Assembly: GCA_947500555.1 (NCBI GenBank)
Contig: CANMSE010000002.1
Location: 372,001 to 436,000 of the forward strand
Direction: 5' to 3'
DNA length: 64,000 nucleotides
DNA from: an uncultured Fulvivirga sp.
GTDB taxonomy: Bacteria; Bacteroidota; Bacteroidia; Cytophagales; Cyclobacteriaceae
The notes under the pieces were generated by a model. The model saw nothing but the letters and a program-made list of their open reading frames with translations. It was not told the origin of the DNA and made no database searches. The position numbers and the translations under genes are program-made. Shown one piece after another: positions 1 through 8,650 of the stretch; position 1 is the stretch's first letter; every line of letters begins with the position of its first letter.

Positions 1-795
1 GTTCCCGGAGAAAAAATCAAGATAGAAACTCTTTTTGAAGATAAGAATGCCTCCTATATACTAAAAACTAAGGATGGCAACACTGAAGAAGTGGCTAAAA
101 ACGTTTGGAGTTGGACAGCCCCTCAACTAAAAGGTGTCTACCCGATCACGGTTAAAGAAAGCAATAATCTGGATTCTATCGTGTTAAATTGCATTGTAAT
201 GATTCCTTTTTCAGAGCTAAAAGGTGAAAGTTTGAACGGCTATAAAATCGGCACCTATCCAAAGTCATCTAATAAACTATATAATTTACCTAAAGGGTTC
301 ATTGAAGTAACCAAGGCTAATGAACAGACACTGGTAACTCCACATTACAAATTGAAAGATTTCTTGTGTAAACAAGCAGGTGGCTATCCCAAATATGTGG
401 TCTTGAAAGAACGTGGCATTATTAAATTGGAAACGGTGCAAAGCCAATTAAACGCTGCAGGCATACGCTTCGATAAATTTAGTTTCATTAGTGGATATCG
501 TACACCCTTCTATAATAAGTCAATCGGAAATGTAAAAAATAGCCGGCATGTTTTTGGGGACGCCTACGATATATATATAGATGCAAACAAAAATGGCCGG
601 ATGGATGATCTAAATGGTGATGGCAAAGAAGATAAAAAAGACGTACTTTTTGTATATAACAAAATAAATGACCTTTATAAACAACCCTGGTACAAACCTT
701 TTATTGGTGGACTTGGGCTTTATGGACCTAATAGCAGACGTACAGGATTTATTCATTTGGATAGTAGAGGGTATAGAGCTCGTTGGGGACAATAG
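1..795 (+). CDS. M15-family D-Ala-D-Ala carboxypeptidase-like protein (5' end outside window)
   Basis: The reading frame is open from base 1, so the start lies upstream; the GTG at 91 is internal. The C-terminal part carries the zinc-peptidase pattern of family M15: SRHVFGDAYDI (His, then Asp six residues later) and, near the end, GFIHLDSRG giving the third zinc ligand. A DxNxNGxMDDxNGDGKED stretch between them resembles calcium-binding loops, which is unusual inside the catalytic domain. M15 enzymes trim peptidoglycan stem peptides or act as endolysins; I infer a periplasmic or exported wall hydrolase. The stop is 8 bp before the FUSC gene, so the two are probably co-transcribed. Family assignment is good; the substrate is not known. 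Confidence 0.8.
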   Translation, partial: VPGEKIKIETLFEDKNASYILKTKDGNTEEVAKNVWSWTAPQLKGVYPITVKESNNLDSIVLNCIVMIPFSELKGESLNGYKIGTYPKSSNKLYNLPKGFIEVTKANEQTLVTPHYKLKDFLCKQAGGYPKYVVLKERGIIKLETVQSQLNAAGIRFDKFSFISGYRTPFYNKSIGNVKNSRHVFGDAYDIYIDANKNGRMDDLNGDGKEDKKDVLFVYNKINDLYKQPWYKPFIGGLGLYGPNSRRTGFIHLDSRGYRARWGQ

Positions 796-803
796 TTTAA
801 TAG

Positions 804-1832
804 ATGGAGCTGGATAATATAATTCCAAAAAATGTATCGAAACTCAAATCTCGCGATGCGGTAAGGCTAGGTATCCAATCTGCCTTGTCAGCTATAGCTA
901 CCTACCTGATCTTACGATATTTTAACCTTCCTGAAGTTTTTGTCGGTATACTTTCAGCCGTATTGGTTATTGATACCAGTGTAGGTAATACTATTGGTCA
1001 GGCAAAGGAAAGGTTAATATCGACAGTAATAGGCAGCGTAATTGGATTTTTATGCGTGTGGTTGTTACCCCATGGTTATAGCACCACGGTGTCGTTACTC
1101 ATATCTATGCTGGTGCTCAATGGAATTTCTAGTTTCAGACCTGAGTGGCGGTATGGAACAGTAGCAGCAGTCGCACTATCACTAGGGTCAGAAAATGATG
1201 CTTTAAGCACCTCTTTAGATAGAATTATTGCTATCGCTATTGGAGTTGCTATAGGTATTGTTATTACACTCATAATCTGGCCTGATAAAGCCGAAAACAG
1301 AGCACTAAGATTTGCTAGAAAAGCATTAGATGCGGCCTGTAACAGGTTTGAAAAAGCTATCGATAACACGCTTAAAAAAGAAAACGAAAGCAATGAAAAG
1401 GTATCTAATGAATTTCATTCTAATCTTAATGCAGCAAAGTCGTCTGTGAAGTCTGCAAAGTTTACCGATACACAGGACTTAGAAAAAATAGTTTTAGATA
1501 TAGAAAAACTCTACAACTCAATATTGATTATCAATCGTGTTGCAGAGCGATCTAGCCAGGATATAAATGATGATAATTCAGGTATAAAAGAAGATTCTGA
1601 AGATATAAAAGATCAGGCCTGTAAGCTTATGAGATCTTTAGCTAAGAAGGAAAAAATAAATAAAGATAGAATACAGCAGTTTGAGGAGAGTGTGAAACGA
1701 GCTCAAAAAGAAGTAAATATCAGTGATGATAAAGATATTAATACACGCAGGCAGACATTTATTTTTGGTATCACGGAAGTGAGAAAAAGTCTTTTCTCAT
1801 TGATTGAATGTTTTCAGGAAACCAACAAATAA
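804..1832 (+). CDS. FUSC family inner-membrane protein (aromatic acid exporter-like)
   Basis: A 342-residue protein. Residues about 20-165 form a block of hydrophobic helices (four to six passes, including LRYFNLPEVFVGILSAVL and a glycine/isoleucine-rich IAIAIGVAIGIVITLIIW). A long charged, helical cytoplasmic tail rich in Lys, Glu and Asn fills the second half. This is the plan of single-module FUSC/ArAE proteins, proposed to export aromatic acids or other toxic organic acids. The preceding gene ends 8 bp upstream. The substrate cannot be told from sequence. A small antisense frame at 1076-1393 is a shadow. Confidence 0.75.
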   Translation: MELDNIIPKNVSKLKSRDAVRLGIQSALSAIATYLILRYFNLPEVFVGILSAVLVIDTSVGNTIGQAKERLISTVIGSVIGFLCVWLLPHGYSTTVSLLISMLVLNGISSFRPEWRYGTVAAVALSLGSENDALSTSLDRIIAIAIGVAIGIVITLIIWPDKAENRALRFARKALDAACNRFEKAIDNTLKKENESNEKVSNEFHSNLNAAKSSVKSAKFTDTQDLEKIVLDIEKLYNSILIINRVAERSSQDINDDNSGIKEDSEDIKDQACKLMRSLAKKEKINKDRIQQFEESVKRAQKEVNISDDKDINTRRQTFIFGITEVRKSLFSLIECFQETNK

Positions 1833-1850
1833 TTCTAGTGTCTTCACTTT

Positions 1851-2033
1851 TCAAATCATCAGATCGTCATTTTCAATACAAAGCTTTTTTCTTGCTTGTA
1901 AAGCATCTAATGCTTTGAGTATAAGCACTTCTGAGTATAATAATTCTTCTGCTTTTGTATCAACTATACCACCCTCCGCTTCATTTCTATCAAAACATTT
2001 GCTTGCTATTTGTCTTATATGAATAGTCAACAA
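1851..2033 (-). CDS. possible small protein or gene remnant, unknown function
   Basis: A 60-codon frame starting with TTG encodes a soluble, charged, helical peptide (motif VDTKAEELLYSEVLILKALDALQARKKL) of plausible protein composition. The same frame stays open upstream to about 2128 without an ATG, GTG or TTG other than those at the listed start, so it may be the tail of a decayed gene rather than a complete one. It lies between the FUSC gene and the holin-like gene. I recognise no family. A frame on the opposite strand over the same bases (1804-2022) is less protein-like. Confidence 0.3.
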   Translation of the reverse strand: MLTIHIRQIASKCFDRNEAEGGIVDTKAEELLYSEVLILKALDALQARKKLCIENDDLMI

Positions 2034-2115
2034 GAATTTTTTTCTCTCTTGTATGATCAGTATTCTTTGAAAAATCGCTCTCAGTTTATTATTCGCCTCT
2101 CCTTTATATTTCTTA

Positions 2116-2466
2116 TTAAAAAATCATATCTACAATACCCCAGGTTACAGCTAAAATAATTGCTAACACCAGTGATGGCATGAATCCTTTTGTGTCAAAG
2201 TTTTTACTGAATTTGTCTACCAATTCAATAACTACAGCATAAGCAATTGTTCTTGTTATAATTCCCAAACCTATCAACCAAAAAATGCCTAAAGTTAACA
2301 GGTTAAAAATGAAGGTTATAAACCAGCCCACTAAGAATCCAACCACCAATATGGCTATCGAAGTGTAAATAGCTGATTTAGTATCTTTTACATAGATATT
2401 ATCAACCGATCTGGATACTATTAGTAAGACAAGCGGAGTAGCTATAAGTTGAATAATTGTTTCCAT
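2116..2466 (-). CDS. YvlD/phage-holin-4 superfamily small membrane protein
   Basis: A 116-residue protein of four hydrophobic segments: the N-terminal IIQLIATPLVLLIV, IYTSIAILVVGFLVGWFITFIF, LTLGIFWLIGLGIITRTIAYAVV and a C-terminal LVLAIILAVTWGIVDMIF. This matches the four-helix, mycobacterial-holin-like superfamily that includes Bacillus YvlD. Despite the family name these are usually chromosomal envelope proteins linked to stress, and nothing phage-like is nearby. It is transcribed toward the small 1851-2033 frame; the PA2169-type gene upstream is on the same strand 100 bp away. Confidence 0.7.
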   Translation of the reverse strand: METIIQLIATPLVLLIVSRSVDNIYVKDTKSAIYTSIAILVVGFLVGWFITFIFNLLTLGIFWLIGLGIITRTIAYAVVIELVDKFSKNFDTKGFMPSLVLAIILAVTWGIVDMIF

Positions 2467-2565
2467 ATTTTGTCAAAATGATATTAATATTTACTTGATG
2501 ATAGAAAATCTTTCTCTCATAGAATAAAAGAAGATATCATAACTGACATCTTTCGTATTCTAGCC

Positions 2566-3012
2566 TCACCCAACTTTCTCGATAGATTTCAAATGACTAA
2601 TTGATTGTTGAATCTGGCGCTTATGATTATTTAAAACGGTACGTAGGTTACTTCCTGCCACCAATGGCTTGGTCAATATATCTTCATAGTCTTCACATGC
2701 CGTTTCCTCTCCACGTATGCATTCTTCTATTACAGTTTTCTTATCATTGGCTGCAAGAGCTGATTTTATATCCATCCAGGTCCTATGAGCAGACGCTTTT
2801 AATGACCCTTCACTTACCGGTTGTTCTCCCAAAAGAATAATTTCACTGCTTAGTTCTACCGCAAACTTGGTTCTCTCGATTGCCTGATCATTAAAAAAGG
2901 ATTGTAAGGATGGGGACTCAATATTCGCTGCTGCATTTCGATAGCCTTCTATTGCATCATAATTGCGAGTGAGCACCTCATTCAACTCATTAGTTATATC
3001 TTTTATTTCCAT
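2566..3012 (-). CDS. PA2169-family four-helix-bundle protein (DUF2383)
   Basis: A 148-residue, all-helical acidic protein. The N-terminus (LNEVLTRNYDAIEGYRNAAANI) and repeated Glu/His positions, such as FNDQAIERTKFAVEL and ECIRGEETACEDYEDIL, fit the ferritin-like DUF2383/PA2169 family. These are small four-helix proteins that may bind metal and are often induced in stress or stationary phase; their biochemical role is not established. The length is typical. It sits with other general-stress-type genes (CsbD, YtxH, MscS), supporting a role in the same response by inference. Confidence 0.75.
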   Translation of the reverse strand: MEIKDITNELNEVLTRNYDAIEGYRNAAANIESPSLQSFFNDQAIERTKFAVELSSEIILLGEQPVSEGSLKASAHRTWMDIKSALAANDKKTVIEECIRGEETACEDYEDILTKPLVAGSNLRTVLNNHKRQIQQSISHLKSIEKVG

Positions 3013-3247
3013 AATTTTTTGGTCTTGTTATAATCCGTTAGTGGAAAAATTGTGCCAAGACATCTAATAATGGTCTTCCTGATATTCAGGAGACATCGTT
3101 TTCTTTCAAAAAATTCTTTAGAAGTCAATCGAGTTTAATAGTGGGTAATTAACTCCACAATTTCCCCATTAAAGTTTGCACGAATCGTGTTAGGTGCCAT
3201 TAAGACCGTTGGTCTACTATTTGAGCTAATGGAATTAAACTCACACA

Positions 3248-3688
3248 ATGAAAAGATTACATAGCAACTTCTACATCCTTATATTTTTTTCAATAGGCTG
3301 CTCTCTGTTAAGCGCAAATGCCTGGGCACAAAGTTCAAAAGAGAAGGCAGAAGACCTTTTTAATAAAATGTATCCGAAGGCAGAGAACGTAGATTGGAAC
3401 ATTGATGATCACGATAACTTCGAAGCAGAATTTAAAATCAATGGTGAAAAATACAGAGCTGATTTTGATACTACGGGTAAATGGATTGAAACAGAAAATA
3501 ATATTAAATGGAAAGAGCTACCCGATATTATTCAGAAGGAAGTAGAAAAAGATTACGATAAAGATGAAATCGCTGAGATAGAAAGGGTTGATCATCATTC
3601 AAAAGGACTTTTCTATGATGTTGAAATAAAAGACAAGGGTAAAAATATTGATCTTGAATTTGATAAAAACGGTAAGCGTTTAAATTAA
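3248..3688 (+). CDS. exported PepSY-like domain protein
   Basis: The N-terminus has a signal peptide (LHSNFYILIFFSIGCSLLSANAWA, cleavage after AWA). The mature part repeats the PepSY-like pattern twice: a helix ending in MYPKAENVDW followed by strands EAEFKINGEKYRADFD, and later EKDYDKDEIAEIER followed by YDVEIKDKGKNIDLEFD. This is the Bacteroidota PepSY-like (DUF2874) family of periplasmic proteins of unknown function, possibly inhibitors or ligand binders. Its TAA overlaps the ATG of the downstream barrel gene (TAATG), so translation is probably coupled and the two products may work together at the outer membrane. Confidence 0.75.
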   Translation: MKRLHSNFYILIFFSIGCSLLSANAWAQSSKEKAEDLFNKMYPKAENVDWNIDDHDNFEAEFKINGEKYRADFDTTGKWIETENNIKWKELPDIIQKEVEKDYDKDEIAEIERVDHHSKGLFYDVEIKDKGKNIDLEFDKNGKRLN

Positions 3689-4887
3689 TGTATCAATTCA
3701 TGATATTCTCTACGGTGTCAAGGTACATCAGTAGAACTTTAGTTTTGTTTATGTTAGTAATTTGTCCATTTGTAAGTTATGGACAAGACGAAGGCATTGA
3801 ACACGAGGCAAAGATTGTTGAGTTTTTCACAGTAAGACCCAATAAAAAAGCTGCTCAAGCAGACTCCACTATTTACCCTTCAAAAATTATCATAGCACCC
3901 ATAATCTCTTTTAGCCCGGAAACCAGTTTGGCCTTTGGAGCAGGGGCTAAGTTTTTGTTTAAAATGAAAGGTTCTGGCGATGAAACCAGAACTTCTAACA
4001 TGCCGATTTCTGCTCAGTACACACTAGAAAATCAATTTATTTTATATTCAGGTTTTGAGATTTTCTCCCCTGGAGAAAAATGGATGCTTGAAGGCAACCT
4101 CCGGTTTCAAAGTTTTCCGCGTTTATATTTTGGAATAGGAGATCAAACACCCGATAGCAACGAAGAACGTTTTGACTATAATCAAACACTGATAGAACCA
4201 ATATTATTAAGACAGACCCCTTTAAGGTATCTATTCGCTGGCGCAGGCATCCGATATAACAGGATTAGTGGAGTTGAGTTTAAAAATAGAGAAGGATTAT
4301 TAGTTAACAGTGAGATTCCGGGGTCCAGAGGTTCAGAATCTGTAGGAGCTGAACTAGCAATAGTTTATGACAGTAGAAGTAGTTTATTAAATGCTTCTAG
4401 CGGGTGGTATTTTGAATTTACTTACGGAGTTTACGATGAAAGCTTTGGCAGTAGTCAGAATTTTAATTTGACAAGATGGGATCTACGTCACTACTGGACG
4501 TTATCCGAAAAACGGAAAGATGTTTTGGCTTTTCAATTTATAGGTCATATTACCGATGATAAAGCTCCCCTTTCTGAGTTAGCTTATTTTGGTAGCCCCG
4601 AGATGATGCGTGGCTATTATGAAGGTAGATACATAGATCGTAGCATGCTGGCTTTGCAAGTAGAATATAGAAGAAAGTTAAAAGGCAGAGTGGGTGGAGT
4701 TTTATTTGTCGGACTAGGTAACGTACAGCCAGAAATTCAGGATTTTAGTGCGGGCAACCTTGATTACTCCATTGGTTTTGGTCTTCGTTTTCTACTTGAT
4801 AAAAGAGAAAATCTAAATATGAGATTTGATTGGGGGTTTGGTGAAGGCACCAATAACTATTATCTGAACATTGCCGAGGCCTTCTAA
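3688..4887 (+). CDS. BamA/TamA-type outer-membrane beta-barrel protein
   Basis: A 399-residue protein with a signal peptide ending at SYGQ and a C-terminal barrel. Visible features are amphipathic alternating strands throughout, a GSPEMMRGYYEGRY segment resembling the VRGY/F motif of the Omp85 L6 loop, and a last strand with C-terminal LNIAEAF ending in Phe, as barrels do. No POTRA domains are visible, so this is a barrel-only member of the bacterial surface antigen (D15) family. It overlaps the PepSY-like gene by one base. The transported partner, if any, is unknown. Met5 and Met18 are alternative starts; the overlapping ATG is kept because of the coupling. Confidence 0.75.
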   Translation: MYQFMIFSTVSRYISRTLVLFMLVICPFVSYGQDEGIEHEAKIVEFFTVRPNKKAAQADSTIYPSKIIIAPIISFSPETSLAFGAGAKFLFKMKGSGDETRTSNMPISAQYTLENQFILYSGFEIFSPGEKWMLEGNLRFQSFPRLYFGIGDQTPDSNEERFDYNQTLIEPILLRQTPLRYLFAGAGIRYNRISGVEFKNREGLLVNSEIPGSRGSESVGAELAIVYDSRSSLLNASSGWYFEFTYGVYDESFGSSQNFNLTRWDLRHYWTLSEKRKDVLAFQFIGHITDDKAPLSELAYFGSPEMMRGYYEGRYIDRSMLALQVEYRRKLKGRVGGVLFVGLGNVQPEIQDFSAGNLDYSIGFGLRFLLDKRENLNMRFDWGFGEGTNNYYLNIAEAF

Positions 4888-4921
4888 TATTTATTGATGA
4901 ATGAGAGGCTAGTGACTTCGC

Positions 4922-6202
4922 TTAATTTAAAATATTCTGTTTCTTCAATTCAGTTACTCTCTGACTGATAAATTCTACTTCATAATTACTAAGACACTTC
5001 TCTTGACTATCCTTTAATAAAGTATCAAGGTATGGCACTAAAGACTGTCTAGTTTGGAGGTCGAGAGATTGAAATACCGATTCATACAAGTCTAAAAGGG
5101 CGTTCACAGTTTGTGTGAGACCACCTGCATAATGTTGTATTGGCAAGATAATCTTACCAAACAGTCTGCACAAAGAAGGCATTACAAAAAATACATCTGG
5201 TTTGCTTTCCCCTAATTCAAGTTTGTATTCTTGATCATATGGAACAAGTTTTGAAAAGAGTAATGTAAGAATTTGAATGCCACGTTCTGCCGTACCAGGA
5301 TCATTAATTCCAGGACTTAGAGCTTTGATAGTAATTTCACTAATTTTCTCAAGTCCCATAATTAAGCTATTCTTATCTGCTGGCTGCTCAGTGTAAATGA
5401 ATGCGGAACTTAAAAGATTCTTATCTACTGAGAAATCTGCTGAGCACTCAAGAAGAGTTTGATTAGACAAAATGAATATTTCTGTATTATAACAAACTCT
5501 AAGACTAATCTTCTGTTCTGCACATAGAGAGAGAAGTTTCTGAGGAGCTTCAAATTTGTAATACCCCGGTTTATCTGCTTTCAAGAGTGGCCTCCACGAA
5601 ACTTCCTTGGTATCGCCTTTTAGGTCCTGCCTTTTCTTCAGTTCCTCAATTTGTTCCAATGTTCGTTGATAAATACTCTTTAAAATATTACCCACCTGGA
5701 TGGATTGAGAAATAGAATGAATAAAGTATATAAAAAGCCCCAATGCGCCTATGGTCGCCAGCATGGACAGTAGAATACCAAAGGAGGGAATTCCTGATTC
5801 GCTATCAACATTAATGATCAAAATAAGCGAATACACTATAGTTCCCATATAGTAACCAAGTACTACCTGGTGAGAGGTTTGTGCAACGAGTTGTGGAAGA
5901 ACCCGAGGTGATAGTGAAGCGGTAGTACGATTAAGCACCACCATAACCATAGAAAAACTAAAAACAGTCAGAGATAGAATACCCCCAATAATGGTAGCTA
6001 AAACCATTCTTGCATTTTCAGTTCCTCGCACCAAGGCGAATCCTATATTTTCCTCAAGCCAGTCTGTGTAATTATGACTTTCTATATAAAGCATAGCTAT
6101 AGCCAGCACAAGAGCTCCTGCCGTTATCACGGTGGGTATAAAAGCTATATTGGATGTAAGAAGCCTATATAGCTTTACGATATTTCTTATTCCTAATTTC
6201 AT
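4922..6202 (-). CDS. DUF2254 family membrane protein
   Basis: A 426-residue protein with about four transmembrane helices in residues 15-175 (for example VITAGALVLAIAMLYI and TIIGGILSLTVFSFSMVMVVLN) and a soluble C-terminal half. The segment ISEITIKALSPGINDPGTAE is the strongly conserved DUF2254 signature. The function is unknown; family members are widespread inner-membrane proteins. Its ATG overlaps the TGA of the topoisomerase IB gene (ATGA), so it is the last gene of an MscS-topIB-DUF2254 operon. Confidence 0.8.
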   Translation of the reverse strand: MKLGIRNIVKLYRLLTSNIAFIPTVITAGALVLAIAMLYIESHNYTDWLEENIGFALVRGTENARMVLATIIGGILSLTVFSFSMVMVVLNRTTASLSPRVLPQLVAQTSHQVVLGYYMGTIVYSLILIINVDSESGIPSFGILLSMLATIGALGLFIYFIHSISQSIQVGNILKSIYQRTLEQIEELKKRQDLKGDTKEVSWRPLLKADKPGYYKFEAPQKLLSLCAEQKISLRVCYNTEIFILSNQTLLECSADFSVDKNLLSSAFIYTEQPADKNSLIMGLEKISEITIKALSPGINDPGTAERGIQILTLLFSKLVPYDQEYKLELGESKPDVFFVMPSLCRLFGKIILPIQHYAGGLTQTVNALLDLYESVFQSLDLQTRQSLVPYLDTLLKDSQEKCLSNYEVEFISQRVTELKKQNILN

Positions 6203-7209
6203 CGGAGTATGGATAGCAATGCGTTTTCATATATTGACATGTCTCGTCTAATCATCAAATCTTTTTTATTGAATAGTTTATCGAACGCTTTGGGTTCGTG
6301 ATCAGTTAAAAAAGCCAATACTTCAGGGTGGATATAATACTGTCGGCAAACACTAACTGTATTTCCCATAAGCTTGGCCACCCGTTTTACAAGGGTAGGT
6401 TCAAAATTGAGTCTGTTGTTTTCAAGCAGCTGATTCAATGTAGGCTGGTATTCTTCCAACACCAACTTAGAAGCTCCCCATGTCCTAAAGTCTTTTGCCG
6501 TAAACGCTTCACCTGTCAAATTTTTTAAATACTCATTCACGTCTGACGAATCTATATTATTTAAACTCCCAGACTCATCCCGATACCTAAAAATTTCATA
6601 TCCTGGAAGTTCAGAAACCTCCCTCAATAACTTTGTAATCTTTTTATCTTCTACTCTTATATTTCTCAGTTTTCCACTTTTGGCTTTGTATACCAGCGCA
6701 AGTGTATTAGCATCCGACTGAATATGCTTTCGTCTCAATGTAGTAAGTCCATAAGTATCATTACGATCTGTATACTGCTGATTTCCAATGCGGAAGTAGT
6801 GTTTGTCCAACAAACAAACTATTAGTGATACTACCTTATGTTTTGTCCACTTCCTACCCTCTAAAGCTTTAGAATAGGTTTTTCTAATTTTTGGCAATAC
6901 ATAACCAAATTCCTTGAGCTTACTAAATTTCTGATGTTGGCGATAGGCCATCCATTCCGGATGATACAAATACTGCTTCCTTCGTTTAAGATCTTTACCA
7001 GTACATTGTAAATGACTATGTGACAAGGGACTTATCCACACTTGTTGCCAAGCTGGAGGTATTACTAATTTCTTAATGCGTTTGATTTCATTCTTTTGCT
7101 TAATTGGTTTGAGATCTGCATCTAAATAGCGAAATCCTTTCCCCCACTTTTTTCTGGTATAGCCCGGGTTATCGTCTCCAAAAAATGTGAGATGCTCAGG
7201 ATGACTCAT
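6199..7209 (-). CDS. DNA topoisomerase IB (poxvirus-type)
   Basis: A 336-residue enzyme relaxing supercoils through a 3'-phosphotyrosine intermediate. The N-terminal domain (GYTRKKWGKGFRYLD... VIPPAWQQVWISP) and the catalytic part (YFRIGNQQYTDRNDTYGLTTLRRKHI, with catalytic Arg; later KDFRTWGASKL with a second Arg) match bacterial/poxvirus type IB topoisomerases. The nucleophile lies in CRQYYIHPEV, Tyr about residue 292. The length is typical for the family. It is 10 bp downstream of an MscS gene and overlaps the DUF2254 gene by 4 bp, placing a supercoil-relaxing enzyme in an osmotic or envelope stress operon. Confidence 0.92.
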   Translation of the reverse strand: MSHPEHLTFFGDDNPGYTRKKWGKGFRYLDADLKPIKQKNEIKRIKKLVIPPAWQQVWISPLSHSHLQCTGKDLKRRKQYLYHPEWMAYRQHQKFSKLKEFGYVLPKIRKTYSKALEGRKWTKHKVVSLIVCLLDKHYFRIGNQQYTDRNDTYGLTTLRRKHIQSDANTLALVYKAKSGKLRNIRVEDKKITKLLREVSELPGYEIFRYRDESGSLNNIDSSDVNEYLKNLTGEAFTAKDFRTWGASKLVLEEYQPTLNQLLENNRLNFEPTLVKRVAKLMGNTVSVCRQYYIHPEVLAFLTDHEPKAFDKLFNKKDLMIRRDMSIYENALLSILR

Positions 7210-7219
7210 AGCTCCATGA

Positions 7220-8122
7220 TTAGCTAGTTGAATTCGATTTCTGTATAGGCTTATCTTTCATCAGTAGTGGTATGGGCTGCCCCTCTTGATAAATTTTTAG
7301 CTCAACAATATCAGCAGGTAGGCTAAACTCATTTTTAATAAGGTTGGATACCACTTTATTCATGACTGAGGTTTTAAGCGTAGCTATAGAACCTGTAAAA
7401 TCATATGAATTGACCCAGTAAAATATTCTAATATTTATAGTACTGGTACTAAACTCATCTAGTTGAATAAATGGCTCCAGGTCTCCTTTTTGTTCAATTC
7501 GATCCTCCTTTGAGAGTACATCCATTATCACTCGACTGGCCTCTACAACATCATCTCCATAGTCGATTCCGACAACAAAATCGTGTCGTAATAAACCGTC
7601 CCGAGTGTAATTTATCAATGGGTTTTTTATCAACATGGCATTGGGCATGAATATATCTTTACCATCAAATGTGCGAATATGCGTATTTCTAAAACTCAGT
7701 TGTCGTACCGTACCTTTATAACTTTCAATTTCAATGACATCTCCAATACTGAAGGGCCTACTGAAAGCCAGAAAGAACCCTGCAAGAAAATTCTCTCCAA
7801 TGTCTTTGAAGGCAAACCCCAATACTAAAGCAGACACTCCTGCTCCGGCCATTAGACCTCCAGCTGCTTTTCCTAAACCAACTTGATTCAGGAAAATTAC
7901 AATTCCAATAGTCAGCATTATTAGAAATACGATTCTGCCGATAAAATTGATCAGCAACTGATCATCCATATTCTTAAGAAGTCTCCGTTTGGTTATTCGT
8001 CTTAGTAACGATCCTAAAAAGAGGAATAGCAACAGGAATATGATACCTATTATTATGCTGGGAGCTTGGTCCAGAATGGATTCCCAGAACCTATGGAATG
8101 AATCTACTATTTCTTTTAACAT
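7220..8122 (-). CDS. MscS-family small-conductance mechanosensitive channel
   Basis: A 300-residue protein with three hydrophobic helices in the first 125 residues. The pore-lining TM3 is glycine/alanine-rich (GLMAGAGVSALVLGFAFKDIGENFLAGFFLAFSRPF, given here as two motifs: GAGVSALVLGFAF and LAFSRPFSIGDVIEI). This is followed by the beta domain (YKGTVRQLSFRNTHIRTFDG) and the alpha/beta cytoplasmic vestibule. It opens under membrane tension to release solutes after osmotic downshock. It is the first gene of an operon with topoisomerase IB and DUF2254, starting just downstream of a strong terminator hairpin. A second MscS lies 0.9 kb upstream on the same strand. Confidence 0.9.
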   Translation of the reverse strand: MLKEIVDSFHRFWESILDQAPSIIIGIIFLLLFLFLGSLLRRITKRRLLKNMDDQLLINFIGRIVFLIMLTIGIVIFLNQVGLGKAAGGLMAGAGVSALVLGFAFKDIGENFLAGFFLAFSRPFSIGDVIEIESYKGTVRQLSFRNTHIRTFDGKDIFMPNAMLIKNPLINYTRDGLLRHDFVVGIDYGDDVVEASRVIMDVLSKEDRIEQKGDLEPFIQLDEFSTSTINIRIFYWVNSYDFTGSIATLKTSVMNKVVSNLIKNEFSLPADIVELKIYQEGQPIPLLMKDKPIQKSNSTS

Positions 8123-8150
8123 ACTATTGAGGTAAGGTTGGAGAATTAAA

Positions 8151-8174
8151 AGCCCAACCTTGACAGGTTGGGCT
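8151..8174 (-). terminator. intrinsic terminator after the coiled-coil lipoprotein gene
   Basis: A perfect 10-bp stem (AGCCCAACCT / AGGTTGGGCT) with a 4-nt loop. On the minus strand it is followed by TTTTAATT. It sits 23 bp past the lipoprotein stop and before the MscS start, so it separates the two operons. Confidence 0.85.
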
Positions 8175-8196
8175 CATTTATATTTTAAGAGAACTG

Positions 8197-8622
8197 TTAG
8201 TTCTCAAAAGCTCTTTCAATATCATTTCCTACTTTCTCCAAGTCACTTTTAAAGTTTTTGAAATTTTCTTTACTGTCTTTTTTAAATTCAGCCCAGTTAT
8301 TTTCAGTAGTTTCCTCTAAATCATCCATGCTTTTTTCCACATTGGATCGTCTTTCTTTTAGCTCTGCCAACGTTTCATTCCACTCACGTTCCATCTCTTC
8401 AGACGCATATTCAGTCTTATTTTCAATCTTTTCTATTTGCCTGTTGATATCAGCTTTTAGTTCTTTCCACTCTGCTTTCATTTCAGCTCGCTCTTCTTTC
8501 CACTCTGCTTTAGCTTCATCTATTTCAGCTTCGGCATTTCTTTGCGTATTGGTATCGCATTGTATAAAAAATGCTGCAACAAGCCCTAGGCAAGCGGCAG
8601 TAAATAATCTGGTCATTTTCAT
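8197..8622 (-). CDS. small coiled-coil lipoprotein
   Basis: A 141-residue protein whose signal peptide ends in a lipobox (FFIQC, Cys22 counting from the annotated Met; the alternative Met3 makes it Cys20). The rest is an extremely charged, heptad-like helix with EWKEERAEMKAEWKELKA and further Lys/Glu/Trp repeats up to GNDIERAFEN. It is therefore probably a membrane-anchored coiled coil in the periplasm. I recognise no catalytic family. It is the third gene of the MscS/ArsC-like operon and ends just before a strong terminator. A structural role in envelope stress is inferred from neighbours only. Confidence 0.75.
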   Translation of the reverse strand: MKMTRLFTAACLGLVAAFFIQCDTNTQRNAEAEIDEAKAEWKEERAEMKAEWKELKADINRQIEKIENKTEYASEEMEREWNETLAELKERRSNVEKSMDDLEETTENNWAEFKKDSKENFKNFKSDLEKVGNDIERAFEN

Positions 8623-8650
8623 TTTCGCAGTTATAGTTAGATTCGATTTA

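Noticed and set aside
91..795. GTG at 91 as the start of the M15-type gene
   Set aside because: The frame is open through base 1, so this is an internal codon.
1804..2022. 72-residue plus-strand frame after the FUSC gene
   Set aside because: Serine/isoleucine-rich shadow composition; the minus-strand frame is more protein-like.
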